Origin: Sulfidibacter corallicola | Lineage (GTDB): Bacteria; Acidobacteriota; Holophagae; Acanthopleuribacterales; Acanthopleuribacteraceae | DNA: 64,000 nt | Direction: 5' to 3' | NCBI RefSeq assembly: GCF_017498545.1 | Contig: NZ_CP071793.1 | Span: 4,861,001-4,925,000, forward strand | Shown: piece after piece, positions 17,875-26,761 of the stretch | How the letters are laid out: each line of letters opens with the position of its first letter | Position numbering within the stretch: the stretch's first letter is position 1 | Translations under genes and position numbers: made by a program | Notes under the pieces: model-generated | Seen by the model: only the letters and a program-made list of their open reading frames with translations | The model's database searches: none | What the model was told of the DNA's origin: nothing

Positions 17875-17920
17875 TCAAAAAAGACAAAGCCCGCGATTTT
17901 CCCTGGGAAAAGCGCGGGCT
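17875..17920 (-). terminator. Rho-independent terminator for the secreted-protein gene
   Basis: AGCCCGCG (17888-17895) pairs with CGCGGGCT (17913-17920), extended inward by TTTTCCC/GGGAAAA. On the minus strand a U-rich tract follows (plus-strand A-run at 17877-17882). It ends transcripts of the leftward gene finishing at 17957. Confidence 0.8.
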
Positions 17921-17956
17921 CCGACGTGGCGCGATTTCAAAAAACAGCGGTTTGCT

Positions 17957-18451
17957 CTACTGGTCGTCGGCCAACTCGATGCCCAGTTTGCCGTCTTTCA
18001 TGGCGATGCGACCCGTTACCTTGACATCCAGATCTTCCGCATCGCTGAAGGTCATGAAGCCTTTCTTCAACCCCAGCTTGACGATGTACTTGACCGTGCG
18101 GGAGTTGGTCACCAGTTTCTTCTTGTCATCCATCAGGTAGATGCCCTGAACGTCGTAATTGGCCAAAAGCCCTTTGTTGAGGGTGGTCGCCACGTCGCGC
18201 AAGCTCGCGAGAGGGACTTTGGCGATGGTGACCCCTTTGACCGAGTTGGGAATCTGGTCCGGCGTATGCGTCGACGAATTGAACACGACGGCCAACATGG
18301 AAAAATTGGGATTCTTTTCTAGAATCAGCTTGAGCTTGTCCTCGATGCCTTCACCGGCAAACGCGGACGCTCCGCAGAAAAAAACCAACAACAGAGCCAA
18401 ATTTTTCATTTTCGACATGTGGAATTTGGAAAAACCAGGTGTGAACTTCAT
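17957..18451 (-). CDS. Small secreted protein, paralogue A
   Basis: A 164-residue protein with a signal peptide (hydrophobic stretch NLALLLVFFCGASAFAG) and a mature part of about 130 residues. The ATG at 18451 is chosen because GGAGAGG lies eight bases upstream; ATG at 18418 is an alternative with no site. The segment LVTNSRTVKYIVK...FMTFSDAEDLDVKVTGR is shared with the protein at 19154-19609, so the two are paralogues. The pattern of hydrophobic strand, LMDD, LVTN-RT and F-SD recalls one lobe of ABC-type substrate-binding proteins, a tentative comparison. Function unknown; likely periplasmic. Confidence 0.7.
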   Translation of the reverse strand: MKFTPGFSKFHMSKMKNLALLLVFFCGASAFAGEGIEDKLKLILEKNPNFSMLAVVFNSSTHTPDQIPNSVKGVTIAKVPLASLRDVATTLNKGLLANYDVQGIYLMDDKKKLVTNSRTVKYIVKLGLKKGFMTFSDAEDLDVKVTGRIAMKDGKLGIELADDQ

Positions 18452-18801
18452 AAAAGGAACCTCTCCAGGTGCAAACCTGTTTCGCCTTGGTAGTCCGAAC
18501 CTCGACATCGAAAGAAGGGGCCGACCTACCATGGAATCGAAACGCATTTTAGCGACGGACAGAGAAAAAGCCGTCAACCGCCGCAGCAAAGCCGACAAGC
18601 ATACCTCAAACGCTCGTAATTGAGTAGTCCCTTCAGCGTCAAAAGAGCAGCGAAGCAGCACAGATCGGCACCGAACCCACTGACACGAAAAGGACATGTC
18701 GCCCACGGGCCGGTTGGCAAAAATGTTCGGCGAATCGATGGGCATGCGCCGAATGACGGGGGTTGGCCGGAGGTCACGGATTCAGGACAGCCGGAGCCAC
18801 T
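18452..18801 (-). other. Gap of 350 bp upstream of secreted paralogue A
   Basis: No convincing gene. Reading frames here lack ribosome sites and have atypical composition. The region presumably carries the leftward promoter for the gene starting at 18451; no clear -35/-10 pair was found. Confidence 0.4.
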
Positions 18802-19005
18802 CTAAACCAGAAGATCGAGGACAAGGGTTTGGGCTTCCAAAGCACGCTTGAGGTTCTTGTTCTGAACTTCCTGAATCTGCTGGGCAATATCGAATGGCGA
18901 AGGCGCTTCCGGCAAAGCACCGGAACCCCCGGACCGAACGCGTTGAGTGGGCGTTGCCAAGGTTCCGCTGGGGTTGGGAACTCCGCCGCCGACGGCTTCT
19001 ATCAC
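18802..19005 (-). CDS. Small hypothetical protein of 67 residues
   Basis: Opens at GTG 19005, six bases after GAGGAGC. The N-terminal half is Gly/Pro/Ser-rich (GGGVPNPSGTLATPTQ), the C-terminal half an amphipathic helix (FDIAQQIQEVQNKNLKRALE, then AQTLVLDLLV). The helix faintly resembles the YjfB-like putative motility family, which is not enough to assign function. It lies between the two paralogous secreted-protein genes, same strand. The longer in-frame upstream reading is discarded for lack of a start site. Confidence 0.5.
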   Translation of the reverse strand: MIEAVGGGVPNPSGTLATPTQRVRSGGSGALPEAPSPFDIAQQIQEVQNKNLKRALEAQTLVLDLLV

Positions 19006-19153
19006 GAGCTGCTCCTCAAAGGGTTTGAAAGGGAGAACGTTGAGAACGGTACGTTCAGGTCGATGTATTAAATCCTTCGACCGCCGCCACACTTTTCTTG
19101 ACCCCGATTTTTCTCTACCCCAAAAACCCCGAAAGTGGTCATCGGGGCCCGTC

Positions 19154-19609
19154 TCACTCGGGTGCCTGCTCCTGCTCCATGCGCCACTTCTCACCCTCGC
19201 GCACGACGCGACCGTGAACTTTGGCATCGCGCTCTTCCCGGGAATCGGAAAAAACGAGAATCCTGTATTTGGGGGCCTGCTTCATGAGGTACGAAATGGT
19301 GCGCTTGTTGGTGACCAGCTTGCCCTCGTCGTCCAAAAGCAGGAGCGCCTGAACCTCGTTTTTCTTCAACGTATTGTTGACGATGGACCGCGACACGTCG
19401 GAAACGGATTTGATACCGACTTCCAGAATCTGAATATCGCCCACGGACGATTGGATCTGGGGAGATCGATTATTGCGCGCATTGTAGACGACAACCATGG
19501 TCTTGATGTCGCTATGCTCCTCGGCGATCGTTCGGACCTTGGCGACGAATTCGGTTTGCCCGAATGAATTGAGACCGACAGCCATGAAGACTAGGAACCA
19601 ATACTTCAT
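19154..19609 (-). CDS. Small secreted protein, paralogue B
   Basis: A 151-residue protein starting MKYWFLVFMAVGLNSFGQ, a signal peptide, after GAGGATCACA. The mature part contains TMVVVYNARNN, VQALLLLDDEGKLVTNKRTI and ILVFSDSREERDAKVHGR, aligning over its whole length with the protein at 17957-18451. The two therefore arose by duplication and then diverged strongly (shared motifs only). The first residues differ completely, as expected for signal peptides. Function unknown; the fold may be an isolated periplasmic-binding-protein lobe. Confidence 0.7.
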   Translation of the reverse strand: MKYWFLVFMAVGLNSFGQTEFVAKVRTIAEEHSDIKTMVVVYNARNNRSPQIQSSVGDIQILEVGIKSVSDVSRSIVNNTLKKNEVQALLLLDDEGKLVTNKRTISYLMKQAPKYRILVFSDSREERDAKVHGRVVREGEKWRMEQEQAPE

Positions 19610-20134
19610 TGTGATCCTCGATGAAAAAAAGAAAGTTGAGACACGCATCCAAGTGAGAACGCAACGTTTTTACACAAATTCCATGAATGAAGTTGCGTGC
19701 CATGTATTGAATCAAGACAGTAAAAAATCTTACCACTTCCCAGGATTTGAGGAAATGAGGAGAAAAGCACATCTGGGACGCTTTTTTCATCACAATTAGT
19801 TGATTTTTCACGACCAACCGTTTCGACGCCGTTCACAGCGGCAGTCGAACGCCCGGAGGAACGTCGCCGCGGGCAACCGCTCTTCCTGTTTTCTGATGAA
19901 GCGGTCTCGATTTCCCGCTACCATAGCGGCACGCCCTGAGAATTTCCAATCCAAATCGCACACAAGGCGGTACATCCGGTTCCCGCCGCGTTCGCGATCG
20001 GTCCGGTCGGGATCGACCCGAGATACGGAACCCGAATCAACCCCCGGCAGGTGCTCGTCGCCGTTTCACAAGGGTTTCCGCCGGTCGCCCCGAAAGGAAT
20101 TCTCCAATTCAAGGCCCCGAGGATTACCAGTATC
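19610..20134. other. Gap of 525 bp between divergent secreted-protein gene and glpK
   Basis: AT-rich on the left (19620-19800), GC-rich on the right. No gene supported. A perfect TGGCAC occurs on the minus strand near 19704, but the -12 half is TTCA, so it is not counted as a sigma54 promoter. Promoters for both flanking genes must lie here. Confidence 0.4.
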
Positions 20135-21607
20135 ATGAGCGATTCATTCATTCTCGCAATCGATCAAGGCACCACCAGCAGTCGTGCCATTCTCTTCGAC
20201 AAACAGGGCCATCCCGTGGGTATGGCACAGGAAGAATTTCCCCAACACTATCCGGCCGACGGCTGGGTGGAGCACGATCCCAACGACATCTGGTCGACGA
20301 CGGAGCGCGTTTGCCGTGCCGTGCTCGCGGACCGGGGCATCGACGCCGGCCAGGTGGCCGCGATCGGCGTCACCAACCAACGGGAAACCACCCTGATCTG
20401 GAATCGCAGGACGGGTGAACCCCTTCACGCCGCCATCGTCTGGCAGGATCGCCGCACTGCCGAGCTCTGCACCAAACTCAAGCAGGAAGGTCACGAAACC
20501 TGGCTGCGCCAGAAAACCGGCCTTTTGTTGGATCCCTATTTCTCGGCGACCAAAATCAAGTGGATCCTGGATCAGGTGCCGGGTGCGCGTTCCCTGGCCG
20601 CCGCGGGAGACCTGGCCTTCGGAACCGTCGACACCTATCTGCTCTGGCGCCTGACCGAGAGGCGGGTACACGCGACCGACGCCACCAATGCTTCGCGCAC
20701 GCTTCTGTTCAACATCCACACCCAGCAATGGGATCCAGACTTGCTGGATCTATTCCAGATACCGGCGGAGATCATGCCTTCGGTCCTGGATTGCAGCGCC
20801 GACTTCGGCAGCACCCGCCTGTTCGGCGGCGACATTCCCATTCTGGGCATCGCCGGCGATCAGCAGGCAGCCACGATCGGGCAGGCCTGCTTCGAGCCAG
20901 GCATGGTCAAGAGCACCTACGGCACAGGTTGTTTCGTCGTCCAAAACACGGGGGACACGGCCATTCAATCCCAACACCGACTGCTCAGCACCATCGCCTA
21001 CCGAATCGACGGCCGAACGACGTACGGATTGGAAGGCAGCATTTTCGTTGCAGGGGCCGCAATCCAATGGCTGCGCGATGAAATGGGGCTGATCGACACC
21101 TCTTCGGAGAGTGAAAAGATCGCGGCCGCATTGAGCGGCAACCACGGTGTCTACCTGGTTCCGGCCTTCACCGGCCTGGGCGCACCGCACTGGAATCCGG
21201 ATGCGCGCGGCGCCATTGTCGGGCTCACCCGCAACGCGAGCGCCGCGCATGTGGTGCGGGCAACGCTCGAGGCGGTCTGCTACCAGACTCGAGACCTGAT
21301 GAGCGCCATGGCCGGCGACGGCACCGAGGCCGCCACGCTGCGGGTGGACGGCGGCATGGTCGGCAACGACTGGTTGTGCCAGTTCTTGGCCGATATTCTC
21401 GGTCTGCCGGTGCAGCGCCCGGTCGTGGCGGAAACGACCGCCCTGGGCGTCGCGTACCTCGCCGGCCTGAAACTGGGTTGGTATGGATCGCTGGAAGAAA
21501 TCGGCCGGTTATGGGAACGACAGGCTTCGTTCAAACCGGCGATGGACGAGCCGAAACGCACCCGTCTCTACGAAGGCTGGAAAAAGGCACTGGCTCGGGT
21601 GCAGTGA
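20135..21607 (+). CDS. glpK: Glycerol kinase
   Basis: A 490-residue FGGY kinase. It begins MSDSFILAIDQGTTSSRAIL (phosphate-binding loop) and has GVTNQRETTLIWNRRTG, the glycerol-binding DATNASRTLLF, the second ATP-site motif STYGTGCF and the C-terminal GLEGSIFVAGAAIQWLRD and RVDGGMVGNDWL. The enzyme makes glycerol-3-phosphate from glycerol and ATP. The ATG at 20135 has GAGGA upstream. The gene stands alone: no glpF, glpD or regulator is adjacent. It converges on the STAND ATPase gene with 100 bp between stops. Confidence 0.94.
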   Translation: MSDSFILAIDQGTTSSRAILFDKQGHPVGMAQEEFPQHYPADGWVEHDPNDIWSTTERVCRAVLADRGIDAGQVAAIGVTNQRETTLIWNRRTGEPLHAAIVWQDRRTAELCTKLKQEGHETWLRQKTGLLLDPYFSATKIKWILDQVPGARSLAAAGDLAFGTVDTYLLWRLTERRVHATDATNASRTLLFNIHTQQWDPDLLDLFQIPAEIMPSVLDCSADFGSTRLFGGDIPILGIAGDQQAATIGQACFEPGMVKSTYGTGCFVVQNTGDTAIQSQHRLLSTIAYRIDGRTTYGLEGSIFVAGAAIQWLRDEMGLIDTSSESEKIAAALSGNHGVYLVPAFTGLGAPHWNPDARGAIVGLTRNASAAHVVRATLEAVCYQTRDLMSAMAGDGTEAATLRVDGGMVGNDWLCQFLADILGLPVQRPVVAETTALGVAYLAGLKLGWYGSLEEIGRLWERQASFKPAMDEPKRTRLYEGWKKALARVQ

Positions 21608-21707
21608 TTTCCGGCTACCCCCATCCTTTTTATCGATCGCGGTGGAGATCGGCGGGGCGCTCGACCTTGCCGATTCCATCCGATCACCGCCCACTCGTTC
21701 CGAGACC

Positions 21708-24329
21708 TTAAATCTGCTCGCGGACCTCCTCGATCAACAACAAGCGCTCGGGCGACAAACGAGCCAGGTTCAATTCGCCCGCTTTCAGGGCCAAAGCGTC
21801 CAACAACGGCTGAAACACCCGTTCCAGACCGGCTCCTTCGATCATCTCGCGAACCTCCCCATCCTGGCCCGCCCGAGCCAGGCACAGGGCACCGACCAAC
21901 GCCAGTCGCAGCACTTCTTTGCGGCAGGGGTGTTCCACATGTTCACCCAAAAAGGCCAGGATGCGCGGCATCGCCTGGTTCCAAGGCGCCGGGTTCTCCC
22001 CGACCAACTCTTGAAACCCTCTGCGGCAAAACGGGTTCTCGGGAGCGAGGATCAAGGCCATGATGGCGTGCTCGACGGCTTTGGCACGACGTCCACTGGC
22101 TGCCAACAGGTCCGCCAAATCCCAATAGGACTGACCGGTGTCCGGCCCTTTTTCGATCGCCTTCAACAGCGCCTCTTCGGCATCGTCCAGACGGTCCAAT
22201 CGCTCGCGGTACAGAAGACCGAGATTGGACCAGGGCAACGCCCAGTTGCGGTCCAGGGCACAGGCCCGGTGAAAGGCGTGTTCGGCATATTCCGGTCGCT
22301 CGAGACAGTCCGCACACAGGACACCCAAATTGTTCCAGGGCGCGGCGATGCCGTCGCGGTACTTCATGGCCTGGCGAAACGCGTGCTCCGCATTCTCGAC
22401 CTGGCCCATGTGGGTCAAGGCGATGCCCATGTTGTTCCACGCCGCAAAAAAGTTCTCGCGCAGGTCGATCGCACGCCCGTAGGCTTCCTCCGCCTCTTCG
22501 TGCCGTCCCATGTGGCGGCTGTACAGGTTGCCCAGAAGAAACCAATAGATCGGCTCGCGATCGCTGAGGGCCAAGGCCTTTTCGGCTTCGCGTTCGGCAT
22601 CGGCGATGCGCCAGTCCACGTCGGCGTAGATCCGGGCCAGGTTGGCGTGGGGTAAGGCCAGGCGATCGTCGACCTGAATCGCCTGCTCGTAGGCGTCGCG
22701 CGCGCCTGGGAAATCGCCCCGCTCTTCCAGAACCGCGCCGAGCCAATTCCACATTTTTGCGTTTTCGGGCTGACGGCGAACGCCCTCGCGGCACGCGGCT
22801 TCGGCCACGGCCAGGGCACCCTGTTGGCGAAAGGCCAGGCTCAAGTCGGTCCAAGCCCCGTATCCGCGGTCGTCCAAATGGGTTTTGGCGACTTCCAGCA
22901 GCCGGCCCAAAATCGTCTGGGGCGTTTCCTCCGCTTCTCGCGGGTACTGCTCGAGAAGATGCGCCACGTGAAGCTCGATCTCCTGAAAACGCTTTTGCTG
23001 TTCCACGTTCCGCGCGGGTCGAGCCGTAAGTCCGCGACACTTGTCGGTACCGCATACGTTGCCGAACGGGTTGAGGTAGGCGAACCGCGGCAAACGCTGT
23101 TTCGGTGCAAGATCTTCGGGTTCCTCGGACTGCGCCCGCTTCGACGTCCTGTCACGATCGTCGGCGCGGTAGAAAAGTTCCATGAAGTCCAACATGGGAC
23201 GCAGCCGACGGAAGCCATCGTGATCGAAGCGGGCGAGGTAATATAAATTGTAGAACCGCTCCACCACCTGATAGGTCTTGCGTTTTTCGGACCCGCCCAC
23301 TTCTTCGATATAGCCTTCGTCGATCAAGCGCTTGATCTGGGCACTGACGTAGTTCGACGGTTTGCGAATATTGCGGGTAAGGATTCCCACCCCTACCGGA
23401 TCCCACTGGCGGGCGATCGCATCGAAGGTACGGCGTACCAACGGCTTCAATGCCTGGATCCGGCTTTTGAAAAAGATGCCGTTGTCGTCGAACAGGCGTT
23501 CCAGATCTTCCTGAACCGAACGGGTTCCCGTCTCGTGCCAAATCCGAAACAGCATTTTGATCAGGCGGGGATTCCCGCCGGTGAGAATCCGCAGCGCATG
23601 AACCCGGGCCGGCTCGCGTTCCACCAGTTGACGCACGTTGTCGCAGTCGTGCCGATCGGCGAAATTCAAAAGCGCCCGACACACCAGATCGCGGCGAAAC
23701 GGTTCCAGGTGAATCAGGCGAAAGTAGTCGTACAGCGGCGAGTCCAAATCGGTGATGTGAGAAAAGTAGCCCGGGGCGGTGGCGACCAGAACCACGTCGT
23801 CGCCGCGAGAAAACGCGTCTCGGAAACGCACCAGCTCCGCTTCCTTGGTCAAGGCTTTCATCACATCGTTGATTTGGTCGACCAGAAGCAGGACCCGCTT
23901 TCCCACCACGTCCCGAACCAGGCGAAAAAACACGGCTTGGGCCTTCGCGGCCAAGTTCTTGGGGTTTTCCTCGATGAGGCGATCGGCGTGATCGTTGAGC
24001 AGCCCGGCCGCCAGGGAGAGTTGCCGAATCGCGGCCAACCAAAAATCCGCGAAATCACCCACCGCGTTCGCCTGGTCCCCGAAATGTACCGGCAACCAAC
24101 GGGCGTTCAAGGAGGGTTCGTCCTCGATGAAGTAGGTAAGTGTGTACAGCATGGTGGTCTTGCCGATGCCGGGGGGACCCAAAAGCAGCCGGGGCTCCGT
24201 GGTTTGCCCCGCATCTCGCAGGGATTCCAAAAGCGATTGGATCAAATGCTCTCTCCCGACGAGTTCTCCCAGCAAGATCTCTCGGGGAACCAGGTCCGGT
24301 TGATGCAATTGAAAGTGGGCCAAATTCAT
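21708..24329 (-). CDS. STAND/AAA-type ATPase with winged helix and TPR array
   Basis: An 873-residue cytoplasmic protein. Walker A is GPPGIGKTT (51-59) and Walker B VLLLVD (146-151). A VATAP sensor segment and a GGNPRLIKMLFRIW motif, typical of the P-loop ATPases grouped with STAND/ORC-like proteins, follow. A winged helix (about 310-375, RNIRKPSNYVSAQIKRLIDEGYIEEVG) comes next, then a linker with a lone CGTDKC, and about eight TPR-like repeats from 470 to 790 (NMGIALTHMGQVENAEHAFRQA and similar). Such proteins act as nucleotide-controlled signalling or defence switches in which repeats sense a ligand. No effector domain (protease, nuclease, TIR) is visible. Solitary gene. Confidence 0.75.
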   Translation of the reverse strand: MNLAHFQLHQPDLVPREILLGELVGREHLIQSLLESLRDAGQTTEPRLLLGPPGIGKTTMLYTLTYFIEDEPSLNARWLPVHFGDQANAVGDFADFWLAAIRQLSLAAGLLNDHADRLIEENPKNLAAKAQAVFFRLVRDVVGKRVLLLVDQINDVMKALTKEAELVRFRDAFSRGDDVVLVATAPGYFSHITDLDSPLYDYFRLIHLEPFRRDLVCRALLNFADRHDCDNVRQLVEREPARVHALRILTGGNPRLIKMLFRIWHETGTRSVQEDLERLFDDNGIFFKSRIQALKPLVRRTFDAIARQWDPVGVGILTRNIRKPSNYVSAQIKRLIDEGYIEEVGGSEKRKTYQVVERFYNLYYLARFDHDGFRRLRPMLDFMELFYRADDRDRTSKRAQSEEPEDLAPKQRLPRFAYLNPFGNVCGTDKCRGLTARPARNVEQQKRFQEIELHVAHLLEQYPREAEETPQTILGRLLEVAKTHLDDRGYGAWTDLSLAFRQQGALAVAEAACREGVRRQPENAKMWNWLGAVLEERGDFPGARDAYEQAIQVDDRLALPHANLARIYADVDWRIADAEREAEKALALSDREPIYWFLLGNLYSRHMGRHEEAEEAYGRAIDLRENFFAAWNNMGIALTHMGQVENAEHAFRQAMKYRDGIAAPWNNLGVLCADCLERPEYAEHAFHRACALDRNWALPWSNLGLLYRERLDRLDDAEEALLKAIEKGPDTGQSYWDLADLLAASGRRAKAVEHAIMALILAPENPFCRRGFQELVGENPAPWNQAMPRILAFLGEHVEHPCRKEVLRLALVGALCLARAGQDGEVREMIEGAGLERVFQPLLDALALKAGELNLARLSPERLLLIEEVREQI

Positions 24330-24769
24330 GGGGGGATGACTCCAAACACCACGCCGACACCAGCGGGTCGAAGGCGGTTCTCAACATCGAGGTCGTTCAC
24401 AAACCAAAACGAGGGTGGACAGGGAAACCCTGTCTCAGAGAGGGAATGGTTCGATCGAATCTCACGCACAACCGAGCGGTGTGCGAGAAATACAACGAGA
24501 TCCATGCACATCGGCGGCAGTCCAGGGGGCGCTGCCACGATGCGATCCTATGTCTCCGAATTGCCAGTTGATTGAGATTAGCTTAACCAGCCGGCGTGTG
24601 GGACGCAATAGGTTTGCTGCCAAAAGCTGAACTACGCCAAAAAAGTGCGAAGGGCACAGCGGTTCCGCTTGGCAACTTCAAGATAACGCAATTCATTCAT
24701 TGCGTAATGGGGAATATTACGGACAAACTCAACCTATTGCAACAAATCTGTTGCTAAAAATCTCAATTA
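24330..24769. other. Gap of 440 bp with several inverted repeats
   Basis: No gene supported. The AT-rich right part holds ACGCAAT-TCATTC-ATTGCGT (about 24694-24713), an overlapping CGTAAT/ATTACG pair, and GCAACA-AATC-TGTTGC near 24740. The last lies just past the TrmH stop codon and may end that transcript, although a U-run is lacking. Confidence 0.4.
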
Positions 24770-25279
24770 TCAAGTCATCGACTCAGGAAAATTATCGTCG
24801 ACGTACCGCTCACCCGATCGCGCCGCAGGCGGCAGTCCCTGTGCCCGTTGAAATTGGAACATCACGATGCCTCCGGCGACCGCCACGTTCAAAGAGGGAA
24901 CGCCACCCCATTGGGGAATGGAAATCAGGTGATCACAGAAAGGGGCCGCATCCGCCAAACCACGCCCCTCGTTGCCCAGGACAAAGGCGATGTCGCGGTC
25001 GAACGTCGTTTGCGTGATGCAGGCCCCGCCGATTTCGACGCCCCAAACCTGGAACGCCTGCTGGCGGCAATAGGCCACCGCGTCGGCAAGGGTGTAGAAA
25101 TGGCGCCAGGACAAAAACTGAAAGGTCCCCTGAGCACCGGTCGATTTGACGCGCTGCCGGCCGACGATCAACAGCTCGTCGCACCCGAAGGCATAGGCCG
25201 AGCGACTCAACATGCCCACGTTGTTTTCCTTTTCGATATTGAACACGATCAATTTGAACCGAAACGCTGGTTCGTTCAT
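24770..25279 (-). CDS. SpoU/TrmH-family RNA 2'-O-methyltransferase
   Basis: A 169-residue SPOUT methylase. Motif 1 is NNVGMLSRSAYAFG, motif 2 is FVLGNEGRGL, motif 3 is SLNVAVAGGIVMFQF; together they form the trefoil-knot SAM site. There is no extra N-terminal RNA-binding domain, so it resembles the minimal TrmL/TrmH types that modify tRNA ribose. The exact tRNA position cannot be told. The GC-rich sequence after the ATG and GGGGAG upstream support the start at 25279. It lies leftward, 170 bp downstream of the hsp20 terminator, so it is probably transcribed on its own. Confidence 0.85.
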   Translation of the reverse strand: MNEPAFRFKLIVFNIEKENNVGMLSRSAYAFGCDELLIVGRQRVKSTGAQGTFQFLSWRHFYTLADAVAYCRQQAFQVWGVEIGGACITQTTFDRDIAFVLGNEGRGLADAAPFCDHLISIPQWGGVPSLNVAVAGGIVMFQFQRAQGLPPAARSGERYVDDNFPESMT

Positions 25280-25448
25280 GGAGCGGCTCCCCTCGAACTC
25301 ACTTCAAATCGGCGGTACCGAGCCACGGGCTTTCGATGCCGGCCCGCTCATCTTGGCACAAGCGGCGCGAAGCGGTAATGGATTATCTGGCGTGGGCGAG
25401 TTCGGAAAGACGCATCGGGACGGCCGAAGGCATTTCGATGCCAGACAC

Positions 25449-25489
25449 AAAAAAAGCCGCTACCGAAGAAAGACTCCTTCGGTAGCGGC
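25449..25489 (-). terminator. Rho-independent terminator after the hsp20 pair
   Basis: GCCGCTACCGAAG (25456-25468) and CTTCGGTAGCGGC (25477-25489) form a perfect 13-bp stem. The plus-strand A-run 25449-25455 is the U-tract for leftward transcripts from the hsp20 operon. Confidence 0.88.
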
Positions 25490-25571
25490 AACCTCGAACC
25501 GTCGAGAGACCGTCATACAAGGGATGGGTGGAGAGGAGAGAGGAACGGAGGGGCTGGTTGTGAGTCGGGAA

Positions 25572-25982
25572 TCAGTTGACCTGGATGCGAATCGGCTTGG
25601 CTTCCTCGAGCTTGGGCAGCGTCAAACTCAGGACACCGCGCTCGAGATGGGCCTTGATGTTCGAAGCGTCGATTCCCGACGGAATCTTGAAAGCCGCCTG
25701 ATAATCGGATTGGGTGAATTCGCCATGAACCTTGCGATACCCCTCGAATTCGGGGGCTTTTGCCGTCGCCTTCAATCTCAGGTAGTTGTTCTCCACCTGA
25801 ATGTCGAGATTCTCCGCGGGAACACCCGGCAACAACGCGGTGAACAAGAGCCCCTCGTCGTTGCGTTGGAAGCGGTGGCGCGGTACCACGATCGGGCTGG
25901 CGGTTCGATTGGATTCGGGAACGGGGCTGTTTTGCGTGTCGGTCTTGGCGACGGGCGATTTTTCCAAAGTGGCTGTGGTCAT
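25572..25982 (-). CDS. Small heat-shock protein, Hsp20/alpha-crystallin family (second of pair)
   Basis: A 136-residue chaperone. The N-terminal 45 residues are variable and Ser/Pro/Thr-rich. The alpha-crystallin domain follows with FTALLPGVPAENLDIQVEN, the conserved FKIPSGIDASNIKAHLERGVLSLTLPK (the A-x-x-x-GVL signature) and a C-terminal PIRIQV, the IxI anchor. It holds unfolding proteins. GGAGG lies five bases before the ATG at 25982. It is 48 bp downstream of another hsp20, and both share the promoter at 26503-26531. Confidence 0.88.
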   Translation of the reverse strand: MTTATLEKSPVAKTDTQNSPVPESNRTASPIVVPRHRFQRNDEGLLFTALLPGVPAENLDIQVENNYLRLKATAKAPEFEGYRKVHGEFTQSDYQAAFKIPSGIDASNIKAHLERGVLSLTLPKLEEAKPIRIQVN

Positions 25983-26030
25983 TTTTTCCTCCAAAGTTCG
26001 GCTAAGCGTTTCGAAACGGTGACAAGGGAA

Positions 26031-26450
26031 TCAGGCGACGTTTACCTGGATCCGTTTGGGTTTGTCTTCTTCGCGTTTGTCCAGGGAAATCACCAGGACG
26101 CCGTCCTCGAGGGAGGCGGCGACCGAGTCTTCCCGAACCCGAAAGGGCAGGTTGATGACGCGATGAAAGTTACCGAATTGAAGCGAGCCTTGTTCGACAT
26201 CGTCGGGAACGACACCCTCGAGATGAAGCTTGTTGCCTTCGACCGAAAGCTTGAGCCATTCGGCGCGCCAACCGGGCGCATGGAGCACGGCCTTGGCGCC
26301 GTCTTGATTCAGGTAAAGATTGACGGGGTGGGCATGAGCCCGTCCGGAGTGTTGAAAGGAAGGGAAGAAACGTGAAAATTCACGGTCGAAAAAGTCGAAG
26401 TCAAATGCGGGCGACCAGGAGCGGGAAAGCTGATCGAGCAGTTGCAACAT
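26031..26450 (-). CDS. Small heat-shock protein, Hsp20/alpha-crystallin family (first of pair)
   Basis: A 139-residue Hsp20. The N-terminus is aromatic-rich (FDFDFFDREFSRFFPSF), as in IbpA-like proteins. The alpha-crystallin domain includes LHAPGWRAEWLKLSVEGN, INLPFRVREDSVAASLEDGVLVISLDK and the C-terminal RIQV anchor. It starts at ATG 26450 after GGAGG and is first in a leftward hsp20-hsp20 operon. The two copies are only moderately alike, suggesting hetero-oligomers or an old duplication. Expected to be stress-induced, but the promoter looks sigma70-like. Confidence 0.88.
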   Translation of the reverse strand: MLQLLDQLSRSWSPAFDFDFFDREFSRFFPSFQHSGRAHAHPVNLYLNQDGAKAVLHAPGWRAEWLKLSVEGNKLHLEGVVPDDVEQGSLQFGNFHRVINLPFRVREDSVAASLEDGVLVISLDKREEDKPKRIQVNVA

Positions 26451-26502
26451 AGGGGACCTCCAAAAAGTGTGCGCCTGAGAGCCAGGCTAATTGCTGAAAA
26501 GA

Positions 26503-26531
26503 ATAATAAAACCTTAGCTTATTGATGTCAA
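26503..26531 (-). promoter_or_regulatory. Sigma70-type promoter of the hsp20 pair
   Basis: On the minus strand TTGACA (26531-26526) and TATTAT (26508-26503) are 17 bp apart, 53 bp upstream of the ATG at 26450. The -35 context CTTGAC also partly resembles the heat-shock CTTGAA. No CIRCE element is seen. Confidence 0.7.
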
Positions 26532-26648
26532 GTTTTATGACAACATTATTCACTTTTCTACACAACCACCACCAATCAAGCCAGTTACAGTGCAATTCTC
26601 AACTCTTTATATGAGCGCCTCACTATAAGATTTTATGCTCACACCAAT

Positions 26649-26686
26649 AAAAAGGGCCGAATCCCACATCACGCGGGATTCGGCCC
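26649..26686 (-). terminator. Rho-independent terminator after msrB
   Basis: GGGCCGAATCCC (26654-26665) and GGGATTCGGCCC (26675-26686) are perfect 12-bp arms. The plus-strand A-run 26649-26653 gives the U-tract for leftward transcription from msrB. Confidence 0.88.
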
Positions 26687-26761
26687 TGCCTTCATTTCCT
26701 CAGTTCCCGGGTGCGATTCGGCCGGTTCCGCCGGTTCCGCCTGCCCGACCTCCGCTCCGGG

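Noticed and set aside
19690..19710. TGGCAC on the minus strand upstream of secreted paralogue B
   Set aside because: The -12 element is TTCA, so GG-N10-GC is not met.
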